A stretch of DNA of 64,000 nucleotides from contig NZ_QXJM01000063.1 in assembly GCF_003570905.1 (NCBI RefSeq), positions 62,001 to 126,000 of the forward strand, read 5' to 3'. The notes beneath the pieces are model-generated. The model made no database searches. It was not told where the DNA came from and saw only the letters and a list, made by a program, of their open reading frames with translations. The translations under genes were made by a program, and so were the position numbers. Within the stretch, counting starts at the first letter, position 1, and each line of letters starts with the position of its first letter. Source of the stretch: Cohnella faecalis (GTDB taxonomy: Bacteria; Bacillota; Bacilli; Paenibacillales; Paenibacillaceae). This document shows, piece after piece, positions 28,433 to 39,118 of the stretch.

Positions 28433-29791
28433 ATGAAAATAGCGGTTATCGGAACCGGCGTCGTCGGTCTGACGACGGGAGCCGGGTTCGCGGATTTGGG
28501 GCATTCGGTGCTATGCGTGGATATCGATGCTGCGAAAATCGCGCAACTGTCCAAGGGGCTCGTCCCCTATTACGAACCGGGGCTTCAAGAGCTTGTCACT
28601 CGCAATTTGGATGCGGGACGTCTGCAGTTCGGGGGCGCACCGTCGCATGCGCTGCGGGATGCGGAGCTGTTGTTTGTGGCCGTAGGAACACCGACGGACG
28701 ATCACGGCGAGATGAGCTTAGCCTCGCTATGGTCTGTCATCGACCGGTTGGAGCCATGGACGGGCGATTCGGTCAAAATGATCGCGATCAAAAGCACCGT
28801 TCCCGTAGGTACGGCTGATCGGGTGGAAGCGCGTCTGCGCAGTCGTCTGCCGGAGGAGTGCCTTGTAGACGTCGCCTCCGTTCCCGAATTCATGCGCGAA
28901 GGGAGCGCGGTCCGCGACTTCTTCGATCCTTCCCGCATCGTTATCGGTGTCGCTTCTCCGGAGACCGGCGCTCGCCTGGAGCTGTTGCATCGGCGACTTC
29001 CGGGCGGGATCATCGTCACGGATCGCCGCAGCTCCGAACTGGCCAAGCTGGCGTCCAACGCCTTCCTCGCCGTCAAAATCTCATATGCCAACGAGATGGC
29101 GGCGCTCGCCGAGCAGACGGGGGCCGATTATCCGTCCGTCGCCAAGATTATGGGGCACGACCCCCGAATCGGTCCCTTGTTCCTGAATGCCGGCCTCGGC
29201 TTCGGCGGGTCCTGCCTGCCGAAGGATACCCGTGCGCTCGTTCGTCTCGCGGACGAGGCGGGAGCACCGCAGACGCTTGTCGCGGCAGCCGTAAGAGCGA
29301 ACGTCATGCTGCCGCTCCGGACGGTTCGCAAGCTGGAAGCCGCCTTGTCGGATCCGGGAAGACGGAAGGTGGCCTTGCTTGGGCTGGCTTTCAAGCCGGG
29401 CACCGACGACATGCGCGAAGCTCCTTCGTTGCGGCTGGCGGCGGAATTGCTCCGTCGTAACCCGGGGGTACGCCTGACCGCGTACGATCCGGCAGCCGGA
29501 GAAGCCGCGCGCAAGCTTCTTCCCGGCGCGGTCAAAATATGCGCGACGGCGGAAGAAGCTTTGACGGGAGCCGATGCGGCGATTATCGTGACCGAGTGGA
29601 GGGAATTTCGTCTATTTCAGGCGGAAGACTTTAAGAAATGGATGAATCGTCCTATAATTATAGATGGAAGAAACTCTCTCGATTCGGAAGCGCTTAATGC
29701 GCAAGGAGTCGTCTGTATCGGCGCTGGGCGTCTTCCGGCTATTCCGGTCGAGCAAATTCGTCTGCCGGGGGAGCTACTACCGAAGAGCTAG
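28433..29791 (+). CDS. UDP-glucose 6-dehydrogenase
   Basis: 452 residues. It oxidises UDP-glucose to UDP-glucuronate using NAD. The dinucleotide motif GTGVVGLTTG is at the N-terminus, with VGTPTDDHGEMS, YANEMA and the catalytic C261 in GFGGSCLPKD. KVALLGLAFKPGTDDMREAP opens the C-terminal domain. ATG 28433 follows GGGAGG; an earlier in-frame ATG has no ribosome site. The adjacent galU gene supplies UDP-glucose, so the pair feeds surface polysaccharide or teichuronic-acid-type synthesis. Confidence 0.93.
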   Translation: MKIAVIGTGVVGLTTGAGFADLGHSVLCVDIDAAKIAQLSKGLVPYYEPGLQELVTRNLDAGRLQFGGAPSHALRDAELLFVAVGTPTDDHGEMSLASLWSVIDRLEPWTGDSVKMIAIKSTVPVGTADRVEARLRSRLPEECLVDVASVPEFMREGSAVRDFFDPSRIVIGVASPETGARLELLHRRLPGGIIVTDRRSSELAKLASNAFLAVKISYANEMAALAEQTGADYPSVAKIMGHDPRIGPLFLNAGLGFGGSCLPKDTRALVRLADEAGAPQTLVAAAVRANVMLPLRTVRKLEAALSDPGRRKVALLGLAFKPGTDDMREAPSLRLAAELLRRNPGVRLTAYDPAAGEAARKLLPGAVKICATAEEALTGADAAIIVTEWREFRLFQAEDFKKWMNRPIIIDGRNSLDSEALNAQGVVCIGAGRLPAIPVEQIRLPGELLPKS

Positions 29792-29806
29792 AGAGGATGC
29801 CTGCAT

Positions 29807-30685
29807 TTGAGAATTCGTAAAGCGATCATACCCGCGGCGGGGCTCGGAACCCGATTTCTTCCCGCCACCAAAGCGATGCCGAAGGAAATGCTTCCTATCA
29901 TCGATAAGCCCGGCATTCAATATATCGTAGAGGAAGCCGTATCCTCCGGGATCGAAGATATCCTCATCGTGACGGGCAAAGGCAAACGGGCGATCGAGGA
30001 CCATTTTGACAGCTATTACGAATTGGAACAGAATCTGCTGCAGAAGGGCAAGCTTGATCTCTTGTCCGAGGTTCAGAAAGCTTCCGATTTGACGGATATC
30101 CACTACATTCGCCAAAAAGAGCCGCGAGGACTCGGCCACGCTATCTGGTGCGCCCGCAAGTTCATCGGCAACGAGCCGTTCGCCGTATTGCTCGGCGACG
30201 ACATTGTGCAATCCGAGGTCCCCTGCCTCAAGCAAATGATGGATGTTTTCGATACGACCCAAAGCTCCGTTCTGGCCGTCAAGCAAGTGCCGAACGCCGA
30301 AGTTTCCCGGTACGGCATCGTCGATCCCGATCCGGCCGGAGGCGACGGCAACCGGCTCATCAAGGTGCGGGGCGTCGTCGAGAAGCCTTCGCCCGAGAAG
30401 GCTCCGTCGAATACCGCCATTATCGGCCGCTATATTTTGACTCCCGCCATTTTCGACTTGCTGGAGACGCAAGATACCGGAGCGGGCGGAGAAATTCAAT
30501 TGACCGACGCCATCTATCGCCTGCTGCGCCAAGAGTCGGTGTACGCCTATAATTTCGAAGGCAACCGTTACGACACGGGAGAGAAGCTCGGCTATCTGAA
30601 AACGATCATCGATTTCGCTCTCGAGCGGCCGGATTTGAAGGAAGAAGTGAGAGCTTACCTCAGCGAGAAGCTCGGCGGACGATAA
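29807..30685 (+). CDS. galU: UTP-glucose-1-phosphate uridylyltransferase
   Basis: 292 residues, typical length. It makes UDP-glucose from UTP and glucose-1-phosphate. The nucleotide-binding motif [19 protein letters not shown] is near the N-terminus, with VLLGDDIV and [10 protein letters not shown] further on. It starts at TTG 29807, with GAGAGG ten bases upstream, 15 bases after the dehydrogenase stop, so the two form an operon ended by a terminator. Confidence 0.95.
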   Translation: MRIRKAIIPAAGLGTRFLPATKAMPKEMLPIIDKPGIQYIVEEAVSSGIEDILIVTGKGKRAIEDHFDSYYELEQNLLQKGKLDLLSEVQKASDLTDIHYIRQKEPRGLGHAIWCARKFIGNEPFAVLLGDDIVQSEVPCLKQMMDVFDTTQSSVLAVKQVPNAEVSRYGIVDPDPAGGDGNRLIKVRGVVEKPSPEKAPSNTAIIGRYILTPAIFDLLETQDTGAGGEIQLTDAIYRLLRQESVYAYNFEGNRYDTGEKLGYLKTIIDFALERPDLKEEVRAYLSEKLGGR

Positions 30686-30697
30686 GCAGATTTTATT

Positions 30698-30735
30698 GCC
30701 GGAACTCCCTTAGGCAAAGGGGGTTCCGGCTTTCT
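30698..30735 (+). terminator. Terminator of the ugd-galU unit
   Basis: GCCGGAACTCCC pairs with GGGGGTTCCGGC, followed by TTTCTCTATTT. Confidence 0.8.
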
Positions 30736-30758
30736 CTATTTCATCCGGTTTCTTCAAA

Positions 30759-30787
30759 TTGACAGCTATACGGGGAACGCATAGACT
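30759..30787 (+). promoter_or_regulatory. SigA-type promoter of pcrB-pcrA
   Basis: TTGACA (30759-30764), 17-base spacer, TAGACT (30782-30787), about 28 bases before the pcrB ATG. Confidence 0.75.
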
Positions 30788-30814
30788 TAGGTTAAACAAC
30801 CGTTGGAGGAACAC

Positions 30815-31507
30815 ATGATCCCCTCTTTTTACAAGCATTGGAGGCACGTATTCAAGCTCGACCCCGATCGGGAGATCGATGACGCCTCGTTGGACAGAAT
30901 TTGCATGTCCGGCACCGACGCGATTCTCGTTGGAGGCTCCAGCGGAGTAACATACGAAAATACGGTCGACCTGCTGGCTCGTATTAGACGCTACGAGGTC
31001 GATTGCGCGTTCGAGCTGTCCGATCCGGCGTGCGGCGTGCCCGGGTTTGACGGCTATTTCGTGCCGATGGTGCTGAATACGCCGCTTCGGGAGTGGATGA
31101 TCGGGCACCATGTGAATGCCCTCAAGGACTTCGGTCATCTGCTGCCTTGGGAGTCGGTCGTCGGGCAAGCCTATCTGGTGCTTAATCCCGATTCGACGGT
31201 TGCGAGAGTAACGGAGGCGGAGACGGACATCGATTCCGACACCGCGCTCGCATACAGTCATGTTGCCGATCGTCTGCTGAACGTACCGGTCTTATATATC
31301 GAATACAGCGGAACGTTCGGCGATATGGAGCTCGTTCGGAAAATTCGCGGCGGCTTGCGGCAAGCGCATCTGTTCTACGGCGGCGGTATCGACGATCCGG
31401 ATAAAGCGCGGCTGGCGGCTCAAACGGCGGACACCGTCGTCGTCGGCAATGTCGTCTATCGCGATCTCGAAGCGGCGCTTGCAACGGTTAGCGCGGTTAA
31501 GAATTAA
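30815..31507 (+). CDS. pcrB: Heptaprenylglyceryl phosphate synthase
   Basis: 230 residues, TIM-barrel of the GGGP-synthase superfamily, with GTDAILVGGSSGVTYENT, VPMVLNT and the phosphate-binding FYGGGIDDPDKA and VVVGNVVY. It joins a long prenyl diphosphate to glycerol-1-phosphate to make an archaeal-type ether lipid precursor. ATG 30815 follows GGAGG; a TTG four codons earlier overlaps that site. Sits 20 bases before pcrA, the conserved order in Bacilli. Confidence 0.93.
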   Translation: MIPSFYKHWRHVFKLDPDREIDDASLDRICMSGTDAILVGGSSGVTYENTVDLLARIRRYEVDCAFELSDPACGVPGFDGYFVPMVLNTPLREWMIGHHVNALKDFGHLLPWESVVGQAYLVLNPDSTVARVTEAETDIDSDTALAYSHVADRLLNVPVLYIEYSGTFGDMELVRKIRGGLRQAHLFYGGGIDDPDKARLAAQTADTVVVGNVVYRDLEAALATVSAVKN

Positions 31508-31527
31508 CGGAGCAAAGGAGTAAATCG

Positions 31528-33888
31528 ATGTTTTTTGAACCGGTTCACCAGTCGGGGGCTGTCGATATCGACAAAGCCATTTCCAAGCTGAATCCACGCC
31601 AAAAGCAAGCGGCCGAGTCGGTCCAAGGGCCGCTGCTCATTATGGCGGGAGCCGGCAGCGGCAAGACTCGCGTGCTGACGCATCGCATCGCCTATATGAT
31701 TGCGAAGCGGATGGCGGCGCCTTGGAGCATTCTGGCGATTACCTTTACAAATAAAGCGGCGCGGGAAATGCGCGAGCGGGTCGAGAAGCTCGTCGGCCCT
31801 TCGGCGAGCGATATTTGGGTCAGTACTTTCCACTCTATGTGCGTGCGTATTCTTCGCAAGGACATCGAGAGGATCGGCTACGGCTCCAACTTCACCATCC
31901 TCGATTCGACCGACCAACTGTCCGTCATTCGCAATGTCATGAAGGATCAGAATATCGACACGAAGAAGATCGAGCCCAAGTCCGTTCAGGCGGCGATCAG
32001 CGGGGCGAAGAACGAATTGCTGTCGCCCGAAATCTACGAGCAGCGTCAGGGAGATTACTTCCAGTCGATCGTGGCCCGCGTCTATACGCAATATCAGAAG
32101 CGGCTCAAGAGCAACAACGCGCTCGATTTTGACGATATTATTATGCTTTCCATCCGGCTGTTCAAAGAAGTTCCGGAAGTGCTCGACTATTACCAGAACA
32201 AATTCCGGTTCATCCACGTCGACGAGTACCAGGATACGAACCGCGCTCAATATATGCTCTGCCGGATGCTGGCCGACAAGCATCATAATATATGCGTCGT
32301 CGGCGACAGCGACCAGTCCATCTATCGTTGGCGCGGCGCGGACATTACGAACATCCTGAATTTCGAGAAGGATTACCCGGAAGCGAAGACCGTCCTTCTG
32401 GAACAGAATTACCGCTCCACCTCGAACATTCTCGAAGCCGCCAACGCGGTCATCAAGAACAATCTCGGCCGCAAAGCGAAAAATCTGTGGACCGATCAGA
32501 CCGGCGGAGACAAAATCGTCGTCTATCAAGGCGATTCCGAGCATGAGGAAGGCTACTTCGTCGCCGGGGAGATTCGCAAAAACCGGGCGAACGGGCGCAA
32601 GTTCGGCGATCACGCCATTCTGTACCGCACGAACGCCCAGTCCCGGGTCGTCGAGGAAATTTTGATCAAGTCCGAAATACCGTATCAGATCGTCGGAGGC
32701 ATCAAGTTCTACGACCGCAAAGAGATCAAGGACATTCTAGGCTACTTGAGGCTGATCTCCAATCCGGATGACGATATCAGCTTGAACCGGATCGTTAACG
32801 TTCCAAAGCGAGGCATCGGCGATACAACGATGGCGCGCGTACAGGAACAGGCGGGGCAGTGGGGCATCTCGATGTACCGCGCGTTGACCGAGAGCTTGCA
32901 CGAGCTCGACATTCAGGCGCGCGCCAAGGCGGCGCTTGGAGAATTCCGCGATCAGGTGGCGAGCTTGACAGCTATGGTCGACTACCTTTCGGTTACCGAA
33001 TTGACGGAAAAAATGCTGGAGATGACGGGCTACCGAATCGAGCTGCAGCGCGAAAAAACGTTGGAGTCCCAGTCCCGGCTCGAAAATATTGACGAGTTCC
33101 TGTCCGTTACGCAAGAGTTCGAGAAGCGCAACGATGACAAGTCGCTCGTTTCGTTTTTGACGGACTTGGCCTTGATCGCGGACATCGATTCGATGAACAG
33201 CGCCGAAGAGGAAGACGGCGGAGACGCGGTCGTACTCATGACGATGCACAGTGCCAAAGGACTGGAATTTCCCGTTGTGTTCATCGTCGGCATGGAGGAA
33301 GGCGTCTTCCCGAGCAGCAGGGCGTTCATGGACAACGAGGAGCTGGAGGAAGAACGGCGCCTCGCCTATGTAGGAATTACGCGCGCGGAGAAGAAGCTGT
33401 ACCTTTCTTGCGCGAGAATGCGTCTATTGTACGGCAGAACCAGCAGCAATGCTCCTTCGCGGTTTCTTGGGGAAATACCGGAGCAATTGAAGGAATCGAA
33501 CGGCAATATGAGCGGGCGTTCCGGCTCGTTTGGCGGCTTCGCGAGCCGTGTTGGCGGAAGCGGCGGTACAAGCGGCACGGTCGGAGGCTTCGGCTCGAGA
33601 GGGACGACCGGAGGCTTCGGCGCACGCCCGAGCGCATCGGGATCGGGCATGGCACCGGCACCGGCCGCCCGCGCGTCGGTCACCCAGACGCCGGCCGTCA
33701 AACCGGCCGGCTCCGGAGAAGGGCTGACCGTCGCGGCTGGAGACAAGGTTCAGCATGCCAAGTGGGGCATCGGCACCGTTGTCGCGGTGAAGGGAACCGG
33801 CAATGACATGGAGCTTCAAATCGCGTTTCCCGCCCCTATCGGCGTGAAACGTCTTCTTGCCGCTTTCGCACCCGTCACGAAAGTCTGA
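31528..33888 (+). CDS. pcrA: ATP-dependent DNA helicase PcrA
   Basis: 786 residues, UvrD/Rep superfamily 1. Walker A GAGSGKT (41-47), Walker B VDEYQDTN, QNYRST, TMHSAKGLEFPVVF and VGITRAEKKLYL are all present. Residues ~655-740 are a Gly/Ser/Ala-rich linker, then a ~45-residue Tudor-like end domain (GDKVQHAKWGIGTVVAVKG) as in PcrA of Bacilli. It acts in excision repair, plasmid replication and clearing RecA or RNA polymerase. AAAGGAG precedes ATG 31528. Confidence 0.97.
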   Translation: MFFEPVHQSGAVDIDKAISKLNPRQKQAAESVQGPLLIMAGAGSGKTRVLTHRIAYMIAKRMAAPWSILAITFTNKAAREMRERVEKLVGPSASDIWVSTFHSMCVRILRKDIERIGYGSNFTILDSTDQLSVIRNVMKDQNIDTKKIEPKSVQAAISGAKNELLSPEIYEQRQGDYFQSIVARVYTQYQKRLKSNNALDFDDIIMLSIRLFKEVPEVLDYYQNKFRFIHVDEYQDTNRAQYMLCRMLADKHHNICVVGDSDQSIYRWRGADITNILNFEKDYPEAKTVLLEQNYRSTSNILEAANAVIKNNLGRKAKNLWTDQTGGDKIVVYQGDSEHEEGYFVAGEIRKNRANGRKFGDHAILYRTNAQSRVVEEILIKSEIPYQIVGGIKFYDRKEIKDILGYLRLISNPDDDISLNRIVNVPKRGIGDTTMARVQEQAGQWGISMYRALTESLHELDIQARAKAALGEFRDQVASLTAMVDYLSVTELTEKMLEMTGYRIELQREKTLESQSRLENIDEFLSVTQEFEKRNDDKSLVSFLTDLALIADIDSMNSAEEEDGGDAVVLMTMHSAKGLEFPVVFIVGMEEGVFPSSRAFMDNEELEEERRLAYVGITRAEKKLYLSCARMRLLYGRTSSNAPSRFLGEIPEQLKESNGNMSGRSGSFGGFASRVGGSGGTSGTVGGFGSRGTTGGFGARPSASGSGMAPAPAARASVTQTPAVKPAGSGEGLTVAAGDKVQHAKWGIGTVVAVKGTGNDMELQIAFPAPIGVKRLLAAFAPVTKV

Positions 33889-33905
33889 CTTCATAGATTG
33901 GATAG

Positions 33906-33956
33906 GAAGGTTGAGCGAAGGCCATTCACGCCTGCGCTCAGCCTTCTTTTATTTTG
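33906..33956 (+). terminator. Terminator after pcrA
   Basis: GAAGGTTGAGCG pairs with CGCTCAGCCTTC (one wobble), followed by TTTTATTTTG. It shows the pcrBA transcript ends before the MFS cassette. Confidence 0.85.
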
Positions 33957-33979
33957 GACGAAATGACATGCGTAAAGCT

Positions 33980-34009
33980 TTGACAGCCTAGCAGAGTCAA
34001 TGGTATATT
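33980..34009 (+). promoter_or_regulatory. Promoter of the MFS-TetR cassette
   Basis: TTGACA (33980-33985), 18-base spacer, TATATT (34004-34009). Transcription would start near 34016, directly in front of the first palindrome. Confidence 0.7.
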
Positions 34010-34018
34010 ATACATCTT

Positions 34019-34036
34019 GCCGGACAATTGTCCGGC
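34019..34036. promoter_or_regulatory. Operator palindrome 1 for the TetR-type repressor
   Basis: GCCGGACAATTGTCCGGC is a perfect 18-base palindrome just downstream of the -10 element. Its core GGACAATTGTCC recurs 32 bases away. Binding here would block transcription initiation. Confidence 0.7.
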
Positions 34037-34052
34037 CCTATTTACGCTTGGG

Positions 34053-34066
34053 TGGACAATTGTCCA
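34053..34066. promoter_or_regulatory. Operator palindrome 2 for the TetR-type repressor
   Basis: TGGACAATTGTCCA, a perfect 14-base palindrome with the same GGACAATTGTCC core. Centre-to-centre distance to operator 1 is 32 bases, close to three helical turns, so two dimers could bind the same face. Confidence 0.7.
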
Positions 34067-34137
34067 AGAGTGTATAGCAACGCTTAGCGATGCTGACAAT
34101 AGGAGAATAGAAGATAGTTATCGAGGAGGGTATTATT

Positions 34138-35607
34138 TTGAATGCAGCAGGTGCAGAAACATCCGCTTCATCCCGGGATTTGAGCGGAATTAAGAGAGGG
34201 CCGATTGTCGCGGCGCTCATTATCGGAGCGTTCGTGTCTATTTTGAATGAGACGCTATTGAATATCGCGTTTCCCGATCTTATGACGCAATTCGGCATTT
34301 CGGCCGCCAAGGTCCAGTGGCTGGCGACCTCGTACATGCTCGTCATCGGCATTCTAGTACCGATAACGGCATTGCTGCAGCAATGGTTTACGACGAGGCA
34401 AATGTTCTTGGGAGCGATGACGCTCTTCTTGGCCGGAACGGTTATCTGTTCGGTAGCTCCCTCGTTCGAGGTGCTGCTGGTCGGCAGGGTTGTGCAAGCA
34501 TTGGGAACGGGGCTTATGCTTCCCGTGCTGATGAATACCATATTGGCGATCTTTCCCCCGGAAAACCGCGGCGGAGCCATGGGGATGATCGGGCTTGTCA
34601 TCATGTTCGCACCGGCGATCGGACCGACGTTGTCGGGACTGATTATCGACTGGCAGGATTGGCGCTGGCTGTTCTATCTGATTATTCCATTGACGGTGTT
34701 TTCTATTCTGTTCGCGGCGGCTTTTCTGAAAAATGTGTCCGATTTGACGCGTCCGAAGGTCGACATTTTGTCTATTCTGCTGTCGACCATCGGTTTCGGA
34801 GGACTCGTGTACGGCTTCAGCAAGGCGGGAGAAGCGTCTTGGTCTGCTCCGGAAGTATTTTGGTGCCTGATTGCGGGCGGAGTCGGGCTGCTGCTGTTCA
34901 TACTGAGACAGTTGGTTGTAAAGCAGCCGATGCTGGATTTGCGCGCGTTCAAGTACCCGATGTTCTCCCTTGTGACGGTGCTTATGCTCGTTCTCATGAT
35001 GAGCTTGTTCTCCACAATGATTTTGCTTCCGTTGTTCCTTCAGAACGCGCTGCTTATGACGGCGCTCGCGGCGGGCCTTACGCTCATGCCGGGCGGGGTC
35101 GTGAACGGTATTATGGCGCCGATCTCCGGCAAATTGTTCGATAAATTCGGTCCCCGGGTGCTGGTCATCCCCGGTCTTGCACTCGTGTGCGCAGCGACGT
35201 GGCTGTTCACTCAAATATCCGCATCCACGACGTCGGGCTACATCATTTTCGTCCATATCGTCTTGCTGATCGGAATTTCTTTGGTCATGATGCCGGCGCA
35301 GACAACGGGCTTGAACCAATTGCCGCGTCATCTGTATCCGCATGGAACCGCGATCATGAACACGCTGCAGCAAGTGGCCGGCGCTCTTGGTACGGCCTTG
35401 TTCGTCAGCATCATGTCGTCCGGTTCAAAAAGCTATCTGAAGACGTCCGAGAATCCGACTGCGCCTGCCGAGCTGGTCAACGGCTTGGTTGCCGGAATGA
35501 AAGACGCGTTCTATATCGGGTTGTGGATCTCTCTTATCGCGCTTGTGATCGGCCTCTTCATCAAACGCGCCAAGGCTCCGCAAGATGAGGTCAAACAAGC
35601 ATCATGA
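34138..35607 (+). CDS. DHA2-type MFS multidrug exporter (EmrB/QacA family)
   Basis: 489 residues with about 14 hydrophobic segments, the DHA2 number. Family motifs: LNETLLNIAFPDL in helix 1, WLATSYMLVIGILVPI, and GRVVQALGTGLMLPVL (antiporter motif region), with QQVAGALGTALFVSIM late in the protein. It would pump drugs out using the proton gradient. It starts at TTG 34138, seven bases after GAGGAGGG. Its stop overlaps the TetR gene start (ATGA), and two palindromic operators lie in its leader, so it is a repressor-controlled efflux unit. Confidence 0.92.
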   Translation: MNAAGAETSASSRDLSGIKRGPIVAALIIGAFVSILNETLLNIAFPDLMTQFGISAAKVQWLATSYMLVIGILVPITALLQQWFTTRQMFLGAMTLFLAGTVICSVAPSFEVLLVGRVVQALGTGLMLPVLMNTILAIFPPENRGGAMGMIGLVIMFAPAIGPTLSGLIIDWQDWRWLFYLIIPLTVFSILFAAAFLKNVSDLTRPKVDILSILLSTIGFGGLVYGFSKAGEASWSAPEVFWCLIAGGVGLLLFILRQLVVKQPMLDLRAFKYPMFSLVTVLMLVLMMSLFSTMILLPLFLQNALLMTALAAGLTLMPGGVVNGIMAPISGKLFDKFGPRVLVIPGLALVCAATWLFTQISASTTSGYIIFVHIVLLIGISLVMMPAQTTGLNQLPRHLYPHGTAIMNTLQQVAGALGTALFVSIMSSGSKSYLKTSENPTAPAELVNGLVAGMKDAFYIGLWISLIALVIGLFIKRAKAPQDEVKQAS

Positions 35608-36254
35608 CCGAATCCGATTTGACGAGCAATTTCCCGCAGCAATCGGGCTTGCCCGGCGAAAAACGGACAGACGAGCTGGGCATGCGGATTTTGAAAGCCG
35701 CTCAGACGATGTTCGTCCGGGACGGAGTCGACGCCGTCAGCATGCACAAAGTGGCGAAGACGGTAGGGATCGGACAAGGCACACTGTATCGAAGGTACCC
35801 GAACAAAGGCAGCCTATGCATGTCTTTGATGCAAACGAAGTTCGACTGTTTCGCGGAGGCTATTAACGAGTATCTTCGGGATGCCGCTAATGCAACTGTT
35901 TTCGAGCGGCTGTCAAGGGTCGTCTCGTCGTTGATCCGGTTTTCCGAGAACGATTTGGATTGGCTGAAAGCGATTCTGCAATCGGGTACGTTGAAAGATG
36001 CCAAAGCCAATATATTCGAGTCGCCTCCGTTCCTGTTCATCCGGGATACGGTGCAGCGTCTGCTCGAGGAGGCCGCCGCCAAGCGGGAGCTTGTCCCGCT
36101 TGATCCGGCGTTTGCCTCTGTGCTCATTACCTCCTCGATGACGCCGGAATTGATGTTCTATTTGTTCGATTCGGGCTATACGCCGGAGCGGATCGCGGAG
36201 CGTTACGTGGAGACCTTTTTGGCTCCTTTGTTCGCTGGTGCAGGCAGGATTTAA
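35604..36254 (+). CDS. TetR family repressor of the MFS exporter
   Basis: 216 residues. The N-terminal helix-turn-helix is AVSMHKVAKTVGIGQGTLYRRYPNKG; the C-terminal ~150 residues form the usual helical ligand-binding domain. ATG 35604 overlaps the exporter stop by four bases (ATGA), so translation is coupled. The GGACAATTGTCC operators upstream of the exporter are the obvious targets, giving autoregulation. The inducing compound is unknown. The gene ends before a hairpin and the ligA promoter. Confidence 0.9.
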   Translation: MTESDLTSNFPQQSGLPGEKRTDELGMRILKAAQTMFVRDGVDAVSMHKVAKTVGIGQGTLYRRYPNKGSLCMSLMQTKFDCFAEAINEYLRDAANATVFERLSRVVSSLIRFSENDLDWLKAILQSGTLKDAKANIFESPPFLFIRDTVQRLLEEAAAKRELVPLDPAFASVLITSSMTPELMFYLFDSGYTPERIAERYVETFLAPLFAGAGRI

Positions 36255-36268
36255 TAGGATCGAGTATG

Positions 36269-36300
36269 GAAGCCGCCCGGGAAACCGGAGCGGCTTCTTG
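36269..36300 (+). terminator. Probable terminator of the MFS-TetR cassette
   Basis: GAAGCCGC pairs with GCGGCTTC; the T run after it is weak (TTCTTGG). Confidence 0.5.
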
Positions 36301-36328
36301 GCATCTGAAATCGCCTTCGCCGCTCCGT

Positions 36329-38429
<2,101 letters not shown>

Positions 38430-38443
38430 GGGGCTATTCGCTG

Positions 38444-38484
38444 AAGAGACGGCTGTTCCGATTGCGGAATAGCCGTCTCTTTTT
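38444..38484 (+). terminator. Terminator after ligA
   Basis: AGAGACGGCT (38445-38454) pairs with AGCCGTCTCT (38471-38480), then TTTTT. Confidence 0.88.
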
Positions 38485-38580
38485 GTTAATTATTTTAATG
38501 ATTGATTAAATACGAAAATGATGGCATAAGAGGAATGCGCGGGGTTGAATTTCTTTTTGCTTATTATAGATACCCCTGAT

Positions 38581-38994
38581 TCAGGAAAGCTTACGCGAAA
38601 CCCGGTGCCGGAACTGCTTGTATTGAAAATAGATAGTGCACCCAACGCAGTAGCCGAGCAGCGCGGCGCTTGCCGCAGCCAGCAGCATGAGAGCGGCGGA
38701 ATAGCCGGCGGCTGTCCAGCCCACTAATAGAAAGAGTAAGGACACCGTTAAAAACAAGACGGCAAGCAAGTTGTTGAATCGGGTTAATTCTGCCGCTTGC
38801 GTAGGCCGATTGCTCGTTTGAAGAAATGGCTTGGCTATTCGAACGAAAAGATTCCAACGGCCGTTCGTCGCCAGTCCGACGACCTGAACAAGCCATAATG
38901 CGGCAAGCAGCCATGGCTGAAACAGGAGGGAGATCAGCACGAGTAAGACGATGCCCGTCTGGTTCGCTTTGACATATGCAAGGGGAATATTCAT
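38581..38994 (-). CDS. DUF4395-like membrane protein
   Basis: 137 residues. It starts MNIPLAYVKANQTGIVLLVL and has four hydrophobic stretches in two pairs, with RWNLFVRIAKPFLQTSNRPT between them. This layout fits DUF4395, a family of unknown function sometimes linked to thiol or rhodanese chemistry. The start follows AAAGAGGTG on the minus strand, and a good promoter lies upstream. Confidence 0.65.
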   Translation of the reverse strand: MNIPLAYVKANQTGIVLLVLISLLFQPWLLAALWLVQVVGLATNGRWNLFVRIAKPFLQTSNRPTQAAELTRFNNLLAVLFLTVSLLFLLVGWTAAGYSAALMLLAAASAALLGYCVGCTIYFQYKQFRHRVSRKLS

Positions 38995-39033
38995 GTTCGC
39001 ACCTCTTTAGTAAGTAGTGGATCTTTTAATTCC

Positions 39034-39062
39034 AACTTAATCTATTGGATAAGTTGTGTCAA
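39034..39062 (-). promoter_or_regulatory. Promoter of the DUF4395 gene
   Basis: Minus strand: TTGACA, 17-base spacer, TAAGTT, about 40 bases before the ATG. Confidence 0.65.
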
Positions 39063-39118
39063 CAAAATAACGTCTGTTTGCCCTCATTGAAAGCAGAAAG
39101 ATTTCTTCGGAATCAAAT

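Noticed and set aside
31504-32613. 369-codon open frame antisense to pcrA
   Set aside because: Shadow of a certain gene with no motif or start signal.
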